In this document: positions 1 to 9,236 of the stretch, piece after piece
Layout: each line of letters opens with the position of its first letter
Numbering within the stretch: position 1 is the first letter of the stretch
Assembly: GCA_041391125.1 (NCBI GenBank)
Contig: JAWKON010000007.1
Location: 124,001 to 188,000 of the forward strand
Direction of reading: 5' to 3'
Origin: JACKBC01 sp041391125
GTDB taxonomy: Bacteria; Chloroflexota; Anaerolineae; Caldilineales; Caldilineaceae
Length of the DNA: 64,000 bases
Program-made: the position numbers and the translations under genes
Notes under the pieces: model-generated
Database searches by the model: none
The model's input: the letters and a program-made list of their open reading frames with translations, nothing else
Told to the model about the DNA's origin: nothing

Positions 1-1
1 G

Positions 2-871
2 GCGCCCAAAGTGCTGGCCCATTTTGTTAATGAAGTGCTAGGACCGGAAATTATCGGCGAGGATCCGTTTCTGGTGCGCGGCATTCGTGATAAGCTGTGG
101 AAGCTGACCGACTATCACGGCGCGCAGGGGCTGGCGCTCTTTGGCATCTCCGGCATCGACATTGCGCTGTGGGATTTGATGGGCCGGGCGCTGGAACAGC
201 CGGTCTGGCGCTTGCTGGGCGCCCAGCGCACAATGGTGCCGGCCTATTCCATGTCGGGCTGGCTTAACTATCCCATTGATGAGCTAAAGCGCATTACCGA
301 AAAGGCCATGAGCCAGGGCTTCCGCGGCGTCAAAATGAAGGTGGGCGCGCCCACGCTGGAGGAGGACGTTGCGCGCATTGAGGGCGTGCAGTCCATTGTG
401 GGCAAAGGAGGGCTGGTCATGGTGGACGCCAATCAGGTCTTCACCGTCAACGAGGCGCTGCGCCGCGGGCGCGTCTATGAAGAGATGGGCTGCTACTGGT
501 TTGAAGAGCCGCTGCGCGCTGACGATACAGCCGGGCTGGCCCAATTGGCCCACGACTTGACCATTCCTATTGCGTCGGGTGAGAATAACTACGGCAAGCG
601 CCAATTTCGCGAACTCTTCGAGCGTCGCGCCGTGGACATTGTGCAGCCCGATCTGCGGCGCGCTGGCGGCGTCACCGAATGTTTGGAAATCGGGCTCATG
701 GCCGACGCCTTCAACATTCCCTACGCGTCCCACGGCGGCGGCATTCATCTGCACGTGCTGGCCGCCCTGCCCAACACGCTCTTTATGGAGAGCGGTCTGC
801 TGCCCGACGACTCGCCAATCAAGCTCATTGACGGCTGCTATCCGCTGCCCGAAGAGCCGGGCTTTGGCTAG
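2..871 (+). CDS. Mandelate racemase/muconate lactonizing enzyme family protein (5' end outside window)
   Basis: Enolase-superfamily enzyme; such proteins abstract a proton alpha to a carboxylate of a sugar acid or related acid, using Mg2+. The frame is already open at base 2, so the N-terminal capping domain is cut by the window edge. The barrel motifs appear in order: a Lys-x-Lys pair (KMK) near base 335, the metal ligands in VDANQ, FEEPL and SGEN, the Asp of QPD, and the His of SHGGG near base 730. This set is that of the mandelate racemase subgroup. The exact substrate cannot be read from sequence. The gene ends normally and faces the cupredoxin gene. Confidence 0.9.
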   Translation, partial: APKVLAHFVNEVLGPEIIGEDPFLVRGIRDKLWKLTDYHGAQGLALFGISGIDIALWDLMGRALEQPVWRLLGAQRTMVPAYSMSGWLNYPIDELKRITEKAMSQGFRGVKMKVGAPTLEEDVARIEGVQSIVGKGGLVMVDANQVFTVNEALRRGRVYEEMGCYWFEEPLRADDTAGLAQLAHDLTIPIASGENNYGKRQFRELFERRAVDIVQPDLRRAGGVTECLEIGLMADAFNIPYASHGGGIHLHVLAALPNTLFMESGLLPDDSPIKLIDGCYPLPEEPGFG

Positions 872-1183
872 TTTCTAATCCGCACAAATCATAATGGTAA
901 ATTGTAAATGGTGAACGGTGAATGGTAAACGAGGCCGGCTACACGCATCCCCTCATTAATACTTGGCTCTGTCATAGATGAAAATCGGCTGCTCGACTAA
1001 AATCAGGCGTAATCCTTTTCATCTATGCCAACCGCGAAGATGAGCTAAAATAGTCGCACGCACCTCATTAATAATGGCTGTAAGAACGATTTGATAATCA
1101 GTACATTGCAATGGTATTGGGTTCTATGGCGGCAATCTTGTGGCGGGAATTCGGCCCAATTTCTTCTCATTGTGGGCTACTGA
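872..1183. other. Convergent intergenic region with 82-bp repeat
   Basis: No gene is seen. The region holds a stretch of short near-repeats around 'aaatggtgaacggtgaatgg' (about 894-930) and copy A of the dispersed 82-bp element (961-1037). Both flanking genes end here, so it may also serve as a two-way terminator. Confidence 0.5.
961..1037 (-). repeat. 82-bp dispersed element, copy A
   Basis: Inverted relative to the other three copies. It carries the arms CATAGATGAAAA and TTTTCATCTATG separated by about 38 bases, and the outer words GCGGTTGG and CAGAGCCAAGT. It matches the copies near 9943, 27717 and 49498 at most positions, so it is a family and not a chance palindrome. No coding capacity. 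Confidence 0.8.
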
Positions 1184-1693
1184 TTACTCGACAACTAGCT
1201 GGCCCTGCATTGAAGGGTAGTGACCCTCCACGGTACAAATAACCTGATAAATCCCCGGACCAGGTGCATTAAAAGTAAAAGTGGTTTCATTGTCGCCGTA
1301 AACCATACCAGCTTGATAATATAGCAGAGAACTGGCCTGTCCTTCCGCAAACGGCACAGGCACGGTTTCTCCCTGATTGACAATGGCCCAATTATGATTT
1401 AACTGGCCATGATTGCGCATATTGATCAGAACAGGTGTTTCGGCTTTGACAGTCCAAGTGGGTGGATCCACGACATTTGTATCCTGCTCGCCATAATAAT
1501 TATCATACATTTCGATGTCTAAAACTGTTAAGGCATCATAATATTGCTCCAATTGTTCGGCGGCCGAAGCTTCACGACTGTTGCGCATGTAAAGCGCCAA
1601 GAAATAAGATGTGATTACTACGAACACCATAAGAAACAGGACAAGTATCACCGTTGTGATCAGGTTTTGCTTTTGGCCAAGAGGCATACTCAT
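1184..1693 (-). CDS. Membrane-anchored cupredoxin (auracyanin/plastocyanin-like)
   Basis: 169 residues. One N-terminal membrane segment (about 12-33) anchors a cupredoxin domain outside the membrane. A complete type 1 copper site is visible: His100 in NHNW, Cys153, His158 and Met162 in the C-terminal Cys-x4-His-x3-Met loop. Such proteins shuttle single electrons between respiratory or photosynthetic complexes; auracyanins do this in Chloroflexota. The domain also resembles the CuA domain of cytochrome oxidase subunit II, but only one Cys is present, so CuA is excluded. The start has a good AAAGGA ribosome site eight bases upstream. No oxidase genes are adjacent, so the redox partner is unknown. 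Confidence 0.85.
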   Translation of the reverse strand: MSMPLGQKQNLITTVILVLFLMVFVVITSYFLALYMRNSREASAAEQLEQYYDALTVLDIEMYDNYYGEQDTNVVDPPTWTVKAETPVLINMRNHGQLNHNWAIVNQGETVPVPFAEGQASSLLYYQAGMVYGDNETTFTFNAPGPGIYQVICTVEGHYPSMQGQLVVE

Positions 1694-2463
1694 TCCTTTG
1701 TAAATTTAGCCTGTCAAAAATAAACTTCAATAAATACTCTATTATCAGTAGTACGCCGCAACGGTGCTGGCGATTTATGCGTCGGTCTCGATTAGTGAAT
1801 CCGGCTCTATTTCTTTCTGCCAGTTGCTATCTACTGATTATAAATTCAATTTTAGTAGATAACAATGAGGAGCGCCAGGGCCAGATTCCCAAAAAAGACC
1901 GGCACTTATGATTCTGTTCTTAAAAGTTGCACAGGAGATGGTCATCATGGAAGCCAATAGCGCCTGATTTCAGAAAAACATCACAGATTAGTATATCAAT
2001 CTGCGATCGTCCTGTATATTTCATTTTCCTTACAAAGCAATACGTTTATCTATATTATTCTGTATATGTTAAGAAGCAACTTACCAGAAAGAGCAAAAAA
2101 CGATTTTGATAAGTCAAAATTTTGGATGAACACTTTCAAATCCGACTTTCTGTCGGTAGTATAAAGCATGAAATTACATTATACTAAAGGCGGCATAGTT
2201 ATGCCTCTCACATGGGGATGATTTATACGGCCCCCGCTGCGTTTGCTTTCATAATTGCAGTTTTTATTGTAAGAAAACTGTAACACCACTCAATTTCGTA
2301 ATTTGTTATCCTTCTCAGGATGTAGTTGATATACTTTTTATAAGAAATATATCGACAGAAAGAGATGTTTTTGAGGCTGATAGTTATCCGTTTTTCATAT
2401 TCATCATTTTTATCTCGTTAGTTTTATGGCGAGGAGAAAATCTCTTATTCACGGAGAAAATAC
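1694..2463. other. AT-rich 770-base divergent intergenic region
   Basis: No convincing gene; a 60-codon open frame at 1927-2109 has no ribosome site or recognisable sequence. The region is clearly more AT-rich than its surroundings. It contains a 14-base palindrome, GGCATA-GT-TATGCC (2192-2205), and a small CCGAC/GTCGG stem at about 2143-2157. A weak promoter candidate, TTGATA (2326) with TATATC 16 bases on, precedes the solute-binding fusion gene. It probably holds the control sites for both divergent genes. Confidence 0.4.
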
Positions 2464-5400
2464 ATGGCTTATCTTTCGCAGCCTAAGATTTTTGGACTTG
2501 TCATGTTGGTTCTTATATCGATTGGAGTCACTACATGGGCTATAGATCGCTTTGTACTTTCGTCCAATAATCTGGTAGTGCAGGAAGAAGTTGTTGTTGA
2601 AGAAGGCCCCATTGTCACACGAATTATTAACCGCGGTCGCCTACGTGTCGGCGTGCGTGATGACTTCCCACCTTTTGGGCAGATTGCCGACAACGGTGAG
2701 CCGACGGGCTTTGATATTGACCTGGCGCGCGAATTTGCTAAGCGCTGGTTGGGCGATGCCGAAGCGATTGAATTTCGACGGGTTTCTTCGTCAAATCGCA
2801 TTCCCCTCCTGGCTTCGGGTGAAGTTGATCTGCTATTCGCCTCGATGCCCTATAAACGGGAACGCGATGCGCTGATCGATTTTAGCCAAACCTATTTTTT
2901 AAATGGATTGAGCCTGCTCGTACGCGGAAATTCTGGCATCAATACGCTTGCAGATCTAGAGGGGCATACGGTAGCGACCATTCAGGATTCAGCTGCATCA
3001 GACCAACTGGATGCCCTAATATCCGCCCAAAATATCAATGTGAATATTTCGTCTTTTCCCGAATATCCGCAGGCTATTGATGCTTTACAAATTGGCCAAG
3101 TTGACGCCATAGTGGCCGATGTAGTAGCGCTGACCAGATTTGCGGCCGACCACTCTGGCCTGCGCATTATCAATGAGCGGCTGACGCAGGAACCCTTTGG
3201 CATTGGCATCCCTCAGGGTGATTCGTACCTGCGCGATATGGTAAACTTTACCCTGCAAAGCATTAAGCAAGATGGCGCGTATGATGCGATGTATGCAAAA
3301 TGGTTCCCCATCGATCAGCCTTACGCCATTGAGATCTTGCCCGGTGAATGGCCATATGCACTGCAAGATTTGCCCACGCCAATGCAGCAAGCGGCACAAT
3401 CGAGAATTCATGAAATTGTTCAGCGCGGACGTTTGGTTGCCGTGATGTCACCCGATATTCCGCAAATGGGAAGCCAGGATGGCGCCGGCGAATGGAGCGG
3501 TTTTGACGTTGATATTATACGCGAATTTGCCCGTCGTTGGCTGGGCAATGCCGATGCAGTTGAATTTGTGGCGGAATCGAATAAAGATGCGGGCATGCAA
3601 AAATTGGCCGATGGCGCAGCGGATTTAATGGCTGGCGGCATTGTAAAGCGTCGTGACTGGGCCGCTCATATCGATTTTAGCCAATCCTATCTTGGTCCCC
3701 CCGTGGTGTCAGCGCCATTGGGCATTGGCCTGCCGCAAGAGGATACCACCTTTCGGGAACTGGTCAATGTCACGCTGCAGGAGATGAAGATCGACGGCAC
3801 ATATGACAGTCTCTTCGCCAGTTGGTTTGGGGCAAACCAGCCTGCATATGCCCTGGAGGTACTACCCGGTGACGCGGATTACCTACTGATTCCATATCGT
3901 GATTCAACCGTGGCGCTCAATGTAAAAGCCGCCACCGAGTCTACCATTGAGCGCATCCGCAAACGTGGGAACGTGGTGATTGCCGGGGTGCGCACAGATT
4001 TACCCCCGTTTGGATATTTGGATTCCAATGGACAAGTGACTGGCTTCGATGTCGATCTGATTCAGGCCTTGGCTGCACAATGGGGCATTTCAGTAGAATT
4101 TGTCGAATTAAACGCACTAGATCAGGTACAGAAACTCGTTTTACAAGAGGTTGATATTGTAGCGGCGGCGCTCCAACACACCAAGGATCGTGAGGCCGAT
4201 ATCGATTTTAGCCAAACCTACTTTGTAGACGGACAAGCCTTTATGGTACGCAGCGACTCTGGCATCAACGATCTGACTGGGCTGAACAATCAAAATGTAG
4301 CGGCGCTGCAAAATTCGGCTGCTATTGACCTGTTCCAAGCTTATGCAGACGCCAATGGGCTTGCGGTCACAATTATGGCTTTCCCGTCATACGAAAGTGC
4401 GCTGCAGGCTCTATCATCCGGGCAAGTCTCGGCTATCGCCACTAACTTTGTGGCGCTTTCACAATTACAAACTAATTCCGACTTTAAAATTCTCGAACAG
4501 ATTTTGGAGCCGGAATCATATGGGCTTGGCCTGGCGTCTGGTGATTCCTACTTTAATAACTTGGTAAATTTTACTTTGCAAGGCATTAAGCAAAAGGGTG
4601 TATATGACGCCCTTTACCAGAAATGGTTTGGTAATGATGTGACTCCCTATGCAATCAAAGTACTGCCGGGCATTTGGCCCTACGCGCTGGCAGATTCACC
4701 CACAACTTTAGATAAGCCGGTGCGTTCCAAGGTGGAGGAGATTCAAGCCAGGGGCAAGTTGGTGGCGGGGGTGCCATTTGATCTAAAACCGTTTGGCTTT
4801 TTAGATGCCGAAAGCCAGATCAGTGGTTTCGATGTCGATCTTATGCGAGAGTTCGCCAAACGGTGGTTAGGTGATGCCGATTCGATTGAATTTGTGCCAG
4901 TCACAGCGGCTAATCGCATTGATATTTTGGTAACGGGTCAAATCGATATTGTCGCAGCCGCTATGACCCATCGCCGCGACCGCGACGAATTGATTGACTT
5001 CAGCCAAACTTATTTTGAAGACGGTCAAAGCCTGTTGGTGCGTCAGGGATCAAGTATTCAAAATTTACGCGATCTAAATGGCAAGGTCATTGCGGCCATA
5101 CAGGGATCGGGTGCGATTGAAAATATGCAAAGCGCAGCCAATCAGTTAGGTATCTCTTTTGACATTTTACCATTTCAAGAACATCCTCAGGCTTTGGAAG
5201 CATTGAAAGCGGGACAAGTAGATGCTCTCACAGCCGGTATAGCGGCGCTCACCCACTTTGCCGAGGACAACCCCGGCCTTGAAGTGACGGGAGGACGTTT
5301 CACTAGCGAGCCATATGGCCTAGGCATTCCAAATTATGACGACCGCTTTCAGGACTTAGTTAACTTCACCTTACAAGAAATGGCGCTCGACGGCGCCTAT

Positions 5401-6186
5401 GATCGGCTTTACCGGAAATGGTTTGACCCAAACACACAATTTGCGCTTGAGGAATGGTCAGGTGAGAGCTACCTGGATATTGAACTAGCCCCCATGGTGC
5501 GCATCCCTTCTGGCGAATATGTTCGCGGGAATTCGGCTGGTTTTCCCGATGAAAAGTTTGAGAAGATCATATTTGTTGATGAATTTTATATTGATCAATA
5601 CGAGGTTACAAACCGCCAATATAATCAATGCGTGCAGGCTGGACGTTGCACGCTGCCCAGGCTGCCCCGTTCGGTCAACTTTGGACGCTATTATACGGGT
5701 TCGGAATATGGCAACTACCCCGTAATCTGGGTCAGCTGGGAAGATGCGGCGGCTTATTGCTCTTTTGTGGGAAAACGGTTACCCACAGAAGCCGAGTGGG
5801 AAAAATCTGCCCGCGGCCCCAACAATACAATGTATCCTTGGGGAAATGACGAACCGTCAAATCAAGCCAACTATAACTACGTCTTCAAGGACGTGGCGCC
5901 GGTGGGTTCATTCCCAGCCGATACAAGTGGCTATGGCGTGAGCGATATGGCCGGAAATGTGCGCGAATGGGTGGCTGACTGGTACCAGTGGGACTATTAT
6001 CTGAGCGCGCCTAGTCAAAATCCAACTGGTCCCAATTCGGGTGTCACCAAAGTATTGCGCGGTGGCAGTTGGAATGATACAGCAGTCTATTTAAGAGGAA
6101 CTGTTCGCAAGAACTTTCTACAAGAAAGTTATGATTCTAATCTGGGTTTCCGTTGCGCAAGCTCTACATTTCCCCCATCGCGCTAA
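2464..6186 (+). CDS. Membrane-anchored protein with four solute-binding domains and a C-terminal FGE-like domain
   Basis: 1240 residues. A single membrane anchor (about 9-30) is followed by tandem family-3 solute-binding domains at about 54-280, 313-452, 492-720 and 756-985. Each opens with a Gly-(Arg/Asn)-(Leu/Val) strand, then GFD(I/V)DL and DFSQ(T/S)Y, and closes with a KWF-type motif. Domain 2 lacks roughly 95 residues of its second lobe. Residues about 1005-1236 form a formylglycine-generating-enzyme-like (SUMF1) fold with RLPTEAEWEKSARG, DMAGNVREW and GFRCAS. Both catalytic cysteines of true FGE are absent from the segment before GFRCAS, so sulfatase activation is unlikely. Solute-binding domains normally feed ABC transporters or sensors, but no permease is nearby. 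The start follows GGAGAAAAT. The domains probably lie outside the membrane and bind amino acids or similar ligands; that role is inference. Confidence 0.85.
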   Translation: MAYLSQPKIFGLVMLVLISIGVTTWAIDRFVLSSNNLVVQEEVVVEEGPIVTRIINRGRLRVGVRDDFPPFGQIADNGEPTGFDIDLAREFAKRWLGDAEAIEFRRVSSSNRIPLLASGEVDLLFASMPYKRERDALIDFSQTYFLNGLSLLVRGNSGINTLADLEGHTVATIQDSAASDQLDALISAQNINVNISSFPEYPQAIDALQIGQVDAIVADVVALTRFAADHSGLRIINERLTQEPFGIGIPQGDSYLRDMVNFTLQSIKQDGAYDAMYAKWFPIDQPYAIEILPGEWPYALQDLPTPMQQAAQSRIHEIVQRGRLVAVMSPDIPQMGSQDGAGEWSGFDVDIIREFARRWLGNADAVEFVAESNKDAGMQKLADGAADLMAGGIVKRRDWAAHIDFSQSYLGPPVVSAPLGIGLPQEDTTFRELVNVTLQEMKIDGTYDSLFASWFGANQPAYALEVLPGDADYLLIPYRDSTVALNVKAATESTIERIRKRGNVVIAGVRTDLPPFGYLDSNGQVTGFDVDLIQALAAQWGISVEFVELNALDQVQKLVLQEVDIVAAALQHTKDREADIDFSQTYFVDGQAFMVRSDSGINDLTGLNNQNVAALQNSAAIDLFQAYADANGLAVTIMAFPSYESALQALSSGQVSAIATNFVALSQLQTNSDFKILEQILEPESYGLGLASGDSYFNNLVNFTLQGIKQKGVYDALYQKWFGNDVTPYAIKVLPGIWPYALADSPTTLDKPVRSKVEEIQARGKLVAGVPFDLKPFGFLDAESQISGFDVDLMREFAKRWLGDADSIEFVPVTAANRIDILVTGQIDIVAAAMTHRRDRDELIDFSQTYFEDGQSLLVRQGSSIQNLRDLNGKVIAAIQGSGAIENMQSAANQLGISFDILPFQEHPQALEALKAGQVDALTAGIAALTHFAEDNPGLEVTGGRFTSEPYGLGIPNYDDRFQDLVNFTLQEMALDGAYDRLYRKWFDPNTQFALEEWSGESYLDIELAPMVRIPSGEYVRGNSAGFPDEKFEKIIFVDEFYIDQYEVTNRQYNQCVQAGRCTLPRLPRSVNFGRYYTGSEYGNYPVIWVSWEDAAAYCSFVGKRLPTEAEWEKSARGPNNTMYPWGNDEPSNQANYNYVFKDVAPVGSFPADTSGYGVSDMAGNVREWVADWYQWDYYLSAPSQNPTGPNSGVTKVLRGGSWNDTAVYLRGTVRKNFLQESYDSNLGFRCASSTFPPSR

Positions 6187-6274
6187 GTGGAGCCCACTGT
6201 TTTAGATTACCGCAGATAAACGCTCCATTCAAGAGCCCACCGCAGTCGCATGAATTGTCTGGGTCCTGCAAGAG

Positions 6275-7990
6275 ATGAAGAATTATTATCGCATATTAGA
6301 TTTGCCCGAAAATGCCACACTGGCTCAGATCAAGTGGCAATACAAGCAGTTGGTGCGCGTCTATCACCCAGACCGCTTTAAGGATCCGACTGATAAGTCA
6401 TTTGCCGAGAATAAACTGAAAGAGATCATCGAAGCATACCGCGAATTGTCTTCCAGACGAGAACAAACTAGCGGCGCCTATGCGTCGGATGTCGATATGG
6501 CGGCCGAAGACCCCGCCATGCATCCGCCTAGACCCATAGTATCTCACAGCTTTCTAGATTTTGGGATGTTAAAACGAGGAGAGCGGGAAACGGTAACCAT
6601 CCAGATTGGTAATATGGGTGGTGTTGCGCAACAGTTAAATTTTGTGCTCAGTGAACCCTCGGAATGGTTCGCCATTTCCGAACAAAAGCAGCTTTACCAG
6701 GATAAGCTTTTACCTGTAGAAGTGGACATTACAGTTGACGCGAGCAAATTAGAGGTAGGCAGGGCCTACGATGGTTGGATCGATGTAACTCTTGACAACA
6801 CTACTACCCGCGTAAACATAGCAGCACAAATTGCTGCCAAGAAATCCCGATTTGCCTTCCCAATGCGATTGGTCATGTTTTTGGGACTGCTACTGGCTGT
6901 CTCTAGCGTAGCCGGATTTCTAACAACTTCCTTCTTTTCCAATGCCAGCTCGTCTGAAGAGCCCAATCTGGCTTTGACAACTGAAACGGTCTCCGGCACT
7001 GGATCTGGGCCATATATTACATTTGCCGCGTATGAGAGCGACGCTCAAGCAATTTTTGCCACACAGATCAATACAGGCAAGCAATTTAAACTCGACCAGG
7101 TTGGCGAGGAACGCACATGGTCCCCCCAGCGCCGCCAGATAGCTTACATTGAAGACGATGAGGATGGAAATACACAGCTCTTTATCGCGGAGATTCACAA
7201 CCTTTTTCCAGCGTCGCAAAGCCAGCAATCGAGCATAGAGCCAGTAGTTATGTCGCCAACGCAGCTTACGGAAAACAGCGAACACAAATCGTCGCCTATC
7301 TGGTCTCCCAATGGTCGCCGGATTGCGTATATTACGTATCCTTCCGCCGATCCAATCAACCAAACCGGTTCGCTTGCTTTAATTGATCTCGACTCTCGCA
7401 AAGAGGTTGCGCTAACTGCTGCCAAGGATGGCAACGTTTCCCATTTTTCCTGGACAGCAGATGGGAATTCAATTCTGGTTTTCCTGTATAAAAACAAGTT
7501 AACGGAGCTAAGTGTAATTGATGTAGAGACCGATAAAATGACGCCATTGGCCGACAATTCCGCTTTTATTGGATTTGAGCCTAATGGAGGCGACTGGCTA
7601 TCGGATGATTCAGGCGTATTGCTGTCGGCGACCCAGGGAATATTTCTACTTGATCCAAAGAGCGAAAAGACCAGTCAAATCAGCGGTCAATCAGCATTAA
7701 AGCCTATTATTTCGTCGGATAACCATAAAGTGGCATTCCTATCGCCAGCAACCGCCAATTCGGGCGTGGCCAATCTCTGGATAGTGGACATTGATGGACA
7801 AAATTTGGAGCAGATCACCGAGTCCGGCTGTCTATCGTATGCCTGGTCGCCCGATGGCTCATTTATTGCGTTTACCACAGGCAATTTGGAATCTGATTCT
7901 CCCACGTTATATCTGTGGGTTATGCAATTGGGAAAAGAGCCAAAAGTGATTGCGGAGGTAAACAATCCAATGATTTCGTGGCTCTATTGA
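6275..7990 (+). CDS. J-domain protein with transmembrane segment and TolB/PD40-like beta-propeller
   Basis: 571 residues. Residues 1-65 are a J domain with the HPD motif at 31-33, which in DnaJ family members stimulates the Hsp70 ATPase. About 85-180 looks like an immunoglobulin-like beta domain, beginning LDFGMLKRGE as in ASH/MSP-like domains. One membrane segment lies at about 196-220. The remainder carries TolB/WD40-like blades (WSPQRRQIAY, WSPNGRRIAYI, WSPDGSFIAF). The topology would place the J domain in the cytoplasm and the propeller outside. It lies 88 bases after the solute-binding fusion gene on the same strand and is probably co-transcribed. No dnaK or grpE is nearby. Confidence 0.8.
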   Translation: MKNYYRILDLPENATLAQIKWQYKQLVRVYHPDRFKDPTDKSFAENKLKEIIEAYRELSSRREQTSGAYASDVDMAAEDPAMHPPRPIVSHSFLDFGMLKRGERETVTIQIGNMGGVAQQLNFVLSEPSEWFAISEQKQLYQDKLLPVEVDITVDASKLEVGRAYDGWIDVTLDNTTTRVNIAAQIAAKKSRFAFPMRLVMFLGLLLAVSSVAGFLTTSFFSNASSSEEPNLALTTETVSGTGSGPYITFAAYESDAQAIFATQINTGKQFKLDQVGEERTWSPQRRQIAYIEDDEDGNTQLFIAEIHNLFPASQSQQSSIEPVVMSPTQLTENSEHKSSPIWSPNGRRIAYITYPSADPINQTGSLALIDLDSRKEVALTAAKDGNVSHFSWTADGNSILVFLYKNKLTELSVIDVETDKMTPLADNSAFIGFEPNGGDWLSDDSGVLLSATQGIFLLDPKSEKTSQISGQSALKPIISSDNHKVAFLSPATANSGVANLWIVDIDGQNLEQITESGCLSYAWSPDGSFIAFTTGNLESDSPTLYLWVMQLGKEPKVIAEVNNPMISWLY

Positions 7991-8053
7991 TCCGACCGTA
8001 CCACAAAGGCGCCCCAAGTTATGACATGTGACTATTGAAGTATTCAAAATTTT

Positions 8054-8106
8054 GTAACTACCAACCCGTTCTCTGAGCCTGCCGAAGGGAACGGGTTGGT
8101 AGTTAC
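8054..8106. repeat. Palindromic hairpin repeat, GTAACTACC family, copy 1
   Basis: Perfect 17-base arms (GTAACTACCAACCCGTT and its complement) surround the core CTCTGAGCCTGCCGAAGGG. It lies between two convergent genes and may terminate transcription from both sides. Related copies are at 9184 and 17727. Confidence 0.75.
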
Positions 8107-8165
8107 GAAATTTCCTGGAATGCTCGGTCATGTGTCATAGACCTAGTGAAACCTTGCCTCTATCC

Positions 8166-9164
8166 TCAACCAGCATTAGGCAACTCCAGCCGATACTCAA
8201 TCAGATGTCGATTGGGCGTCAATACAAACCCTAATTTGGCATAGATATCCACAGCCTCCTCTCGGTCGCCATAACTCCAAAGCTCAATCGGTCCCTCGCC
8301 CACATTGTCGCGTAGCCACCGCATTGTGGTGAGCGTCAGCGGACGCTGCAATCCCAGATGGCGCAACTCCGGTACGACGCCTGGTGAATCTACCACCTTT
8401 TTGGGGCGACCACTGGCAGGATCATTTCCCTCGTGACCAAAGGCGCGGCCATAGCATACGCCGGCCACATCGCCATCCGGCGCAAAGGCAATAAAGATGG
8501 CGTCAGGATTATAAAACTCGGGCGCGTCGCGCATACCTGCGGCCAGGCGCGCCTCATCCACCGCCGTGGAATCGTTTTCGGCATGTCCCCACATGTCGTG
8601 ATAGCAACGATTACACGCCCTGGCCAGCACGGCTAAATCCTGCACCTGGGCAAACGGACGCACACTATATCCAATAGGCCAGACTGGCTCGGGCAGCGGC
8701 GCGTCCGCAGATGCCACCAAGAAGCGATTGTTGCCTACAGGTGTAAAGCCATGGTGCAGCAGAAAGTGATGGGCGGGTTCCATGTGGGCCCAGCGTCCTT
8801 CGGTCATGTGGTCGGCGCCATATTCACGGGCGCGGTCCTTTGTACGCGCCAGCAGCGCGCTGCCCACTCCGCGCCGTCGCCAGTCAGGATGCACGCGTAT
8901 GTTGGCCACTACGCGCGCCGCCGATTGGGCAAAGACCCAGGCATAACCAATCAATTTATCTGGGTCATCCGGTGTACTGGCAAACCAGCGATCATGCGCT
9001 GGATCATGTCCATGCCATTTGAGCGTAGAGCGTAAAGACTCTGCGCTTGTATCGCCATCGGTTGGCTCAATAGCCTCCATTTCATTGCGCAGCGTCAACA
9101 ACTTGTAGAAATCAGCTTCGGGATCGAACAGACGCGTTGGCCAATAAGTTTGGCTGGATACCAT
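8166..9164 (-). CDS. Tandem GNAT N-acetyltransferase
   Basis: 332 residues holding two GNAT folds, an arrangement seen in mycothiol-synthase-like acetyltransferases. The N-terminal half has the acetyl-CoA pyrophosphate loop in VHPDWRRRGVGSALL (Arg/Gln-x-x-Gly-x-Gly/Ala pattern). The C-terminal half has VVPELRHLGL at the equivalent place, and ends with the typical YAKLGFV strand. The start is preceded by GGAGGGAAAT. The acceptor substrate is unknown; small-molecule or antibiotic acetylation are common in the family. It shares strand and orientation with the isochorismatase gene, with a hairpin repeat between them. Confidence 0.82.
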   Translation of the reverse strand: MVSSQTYWPTRLFDPEADFYKLLTLRNEMEAIEPTDGDTSAESLRSTLKWHGHDPAHDRWFASTPDDPDKLIGYAWVFAQSAARVVANIRVHPDWRRRGVGSALLARTKDRAREYGADHMTEGRWAHMEPAHHFLLHHGFTPVGNNRFLVASADAPLPEPVWPIGYSVRPFAQVQDLAVLARACNRCYHDMWGHAENDSTAVDEARLAAGMRDAPEFYNPDAIFIAFAPDGDVAGVCYGRAFGHEGNDPASGRPKKVVDSPGVVPELRHLGLQRPLTLTTMRWLRDNVGEGPIELWSYGDREEAVDIYAKLGFVLTPNRHLIEYRLELPNAG

Positions 9165-9183
9165 AAATTTCCCTCCTAATATT

Positions 9184-9236
9184 GTTACTACGAAGCCGTT
9201 CCCTGAACTTGTCGAAGGGAATGGCTTCGTGGTTAC
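9184..9236. repeat. Palindromic hairpin repeat, GTAACTACC family, copy 2
   Basis: Arms begin GTTACTACGAAGCC and close with GGCTTCGTGGTTAC around the core CCCTGAACTTGTCGAAGGG. It sits one base before the stop codon of the isochorismatase gene, on the gene's 3' side, and could act as its terminator. Confidence 0.7.

Noticed and set aside
961..1037. Simple rho-independent terminator
   Set aside because: The arms are separated by about 38 bases and lack a GC-rich stem; the sequence recurs at three other places including divergent regions, so it is a repeat element first.
1184..1693. Cytochrome c oxidase subunit II (CuA)
   Set aside because: Only one Cys in the copper loop; CuA needs two, and no other oxidase subunit genes are adjacent.
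1927..2109. 60-codon frame in the AT-rich gap
   Set aside because: No ribosome site, no recognisable sequence, and weak coding character.
5480..6186. Sulfatase-activating enzyme
   Set aside because: The two catalytic Cys are missing and no sulfatase gene is in the window.
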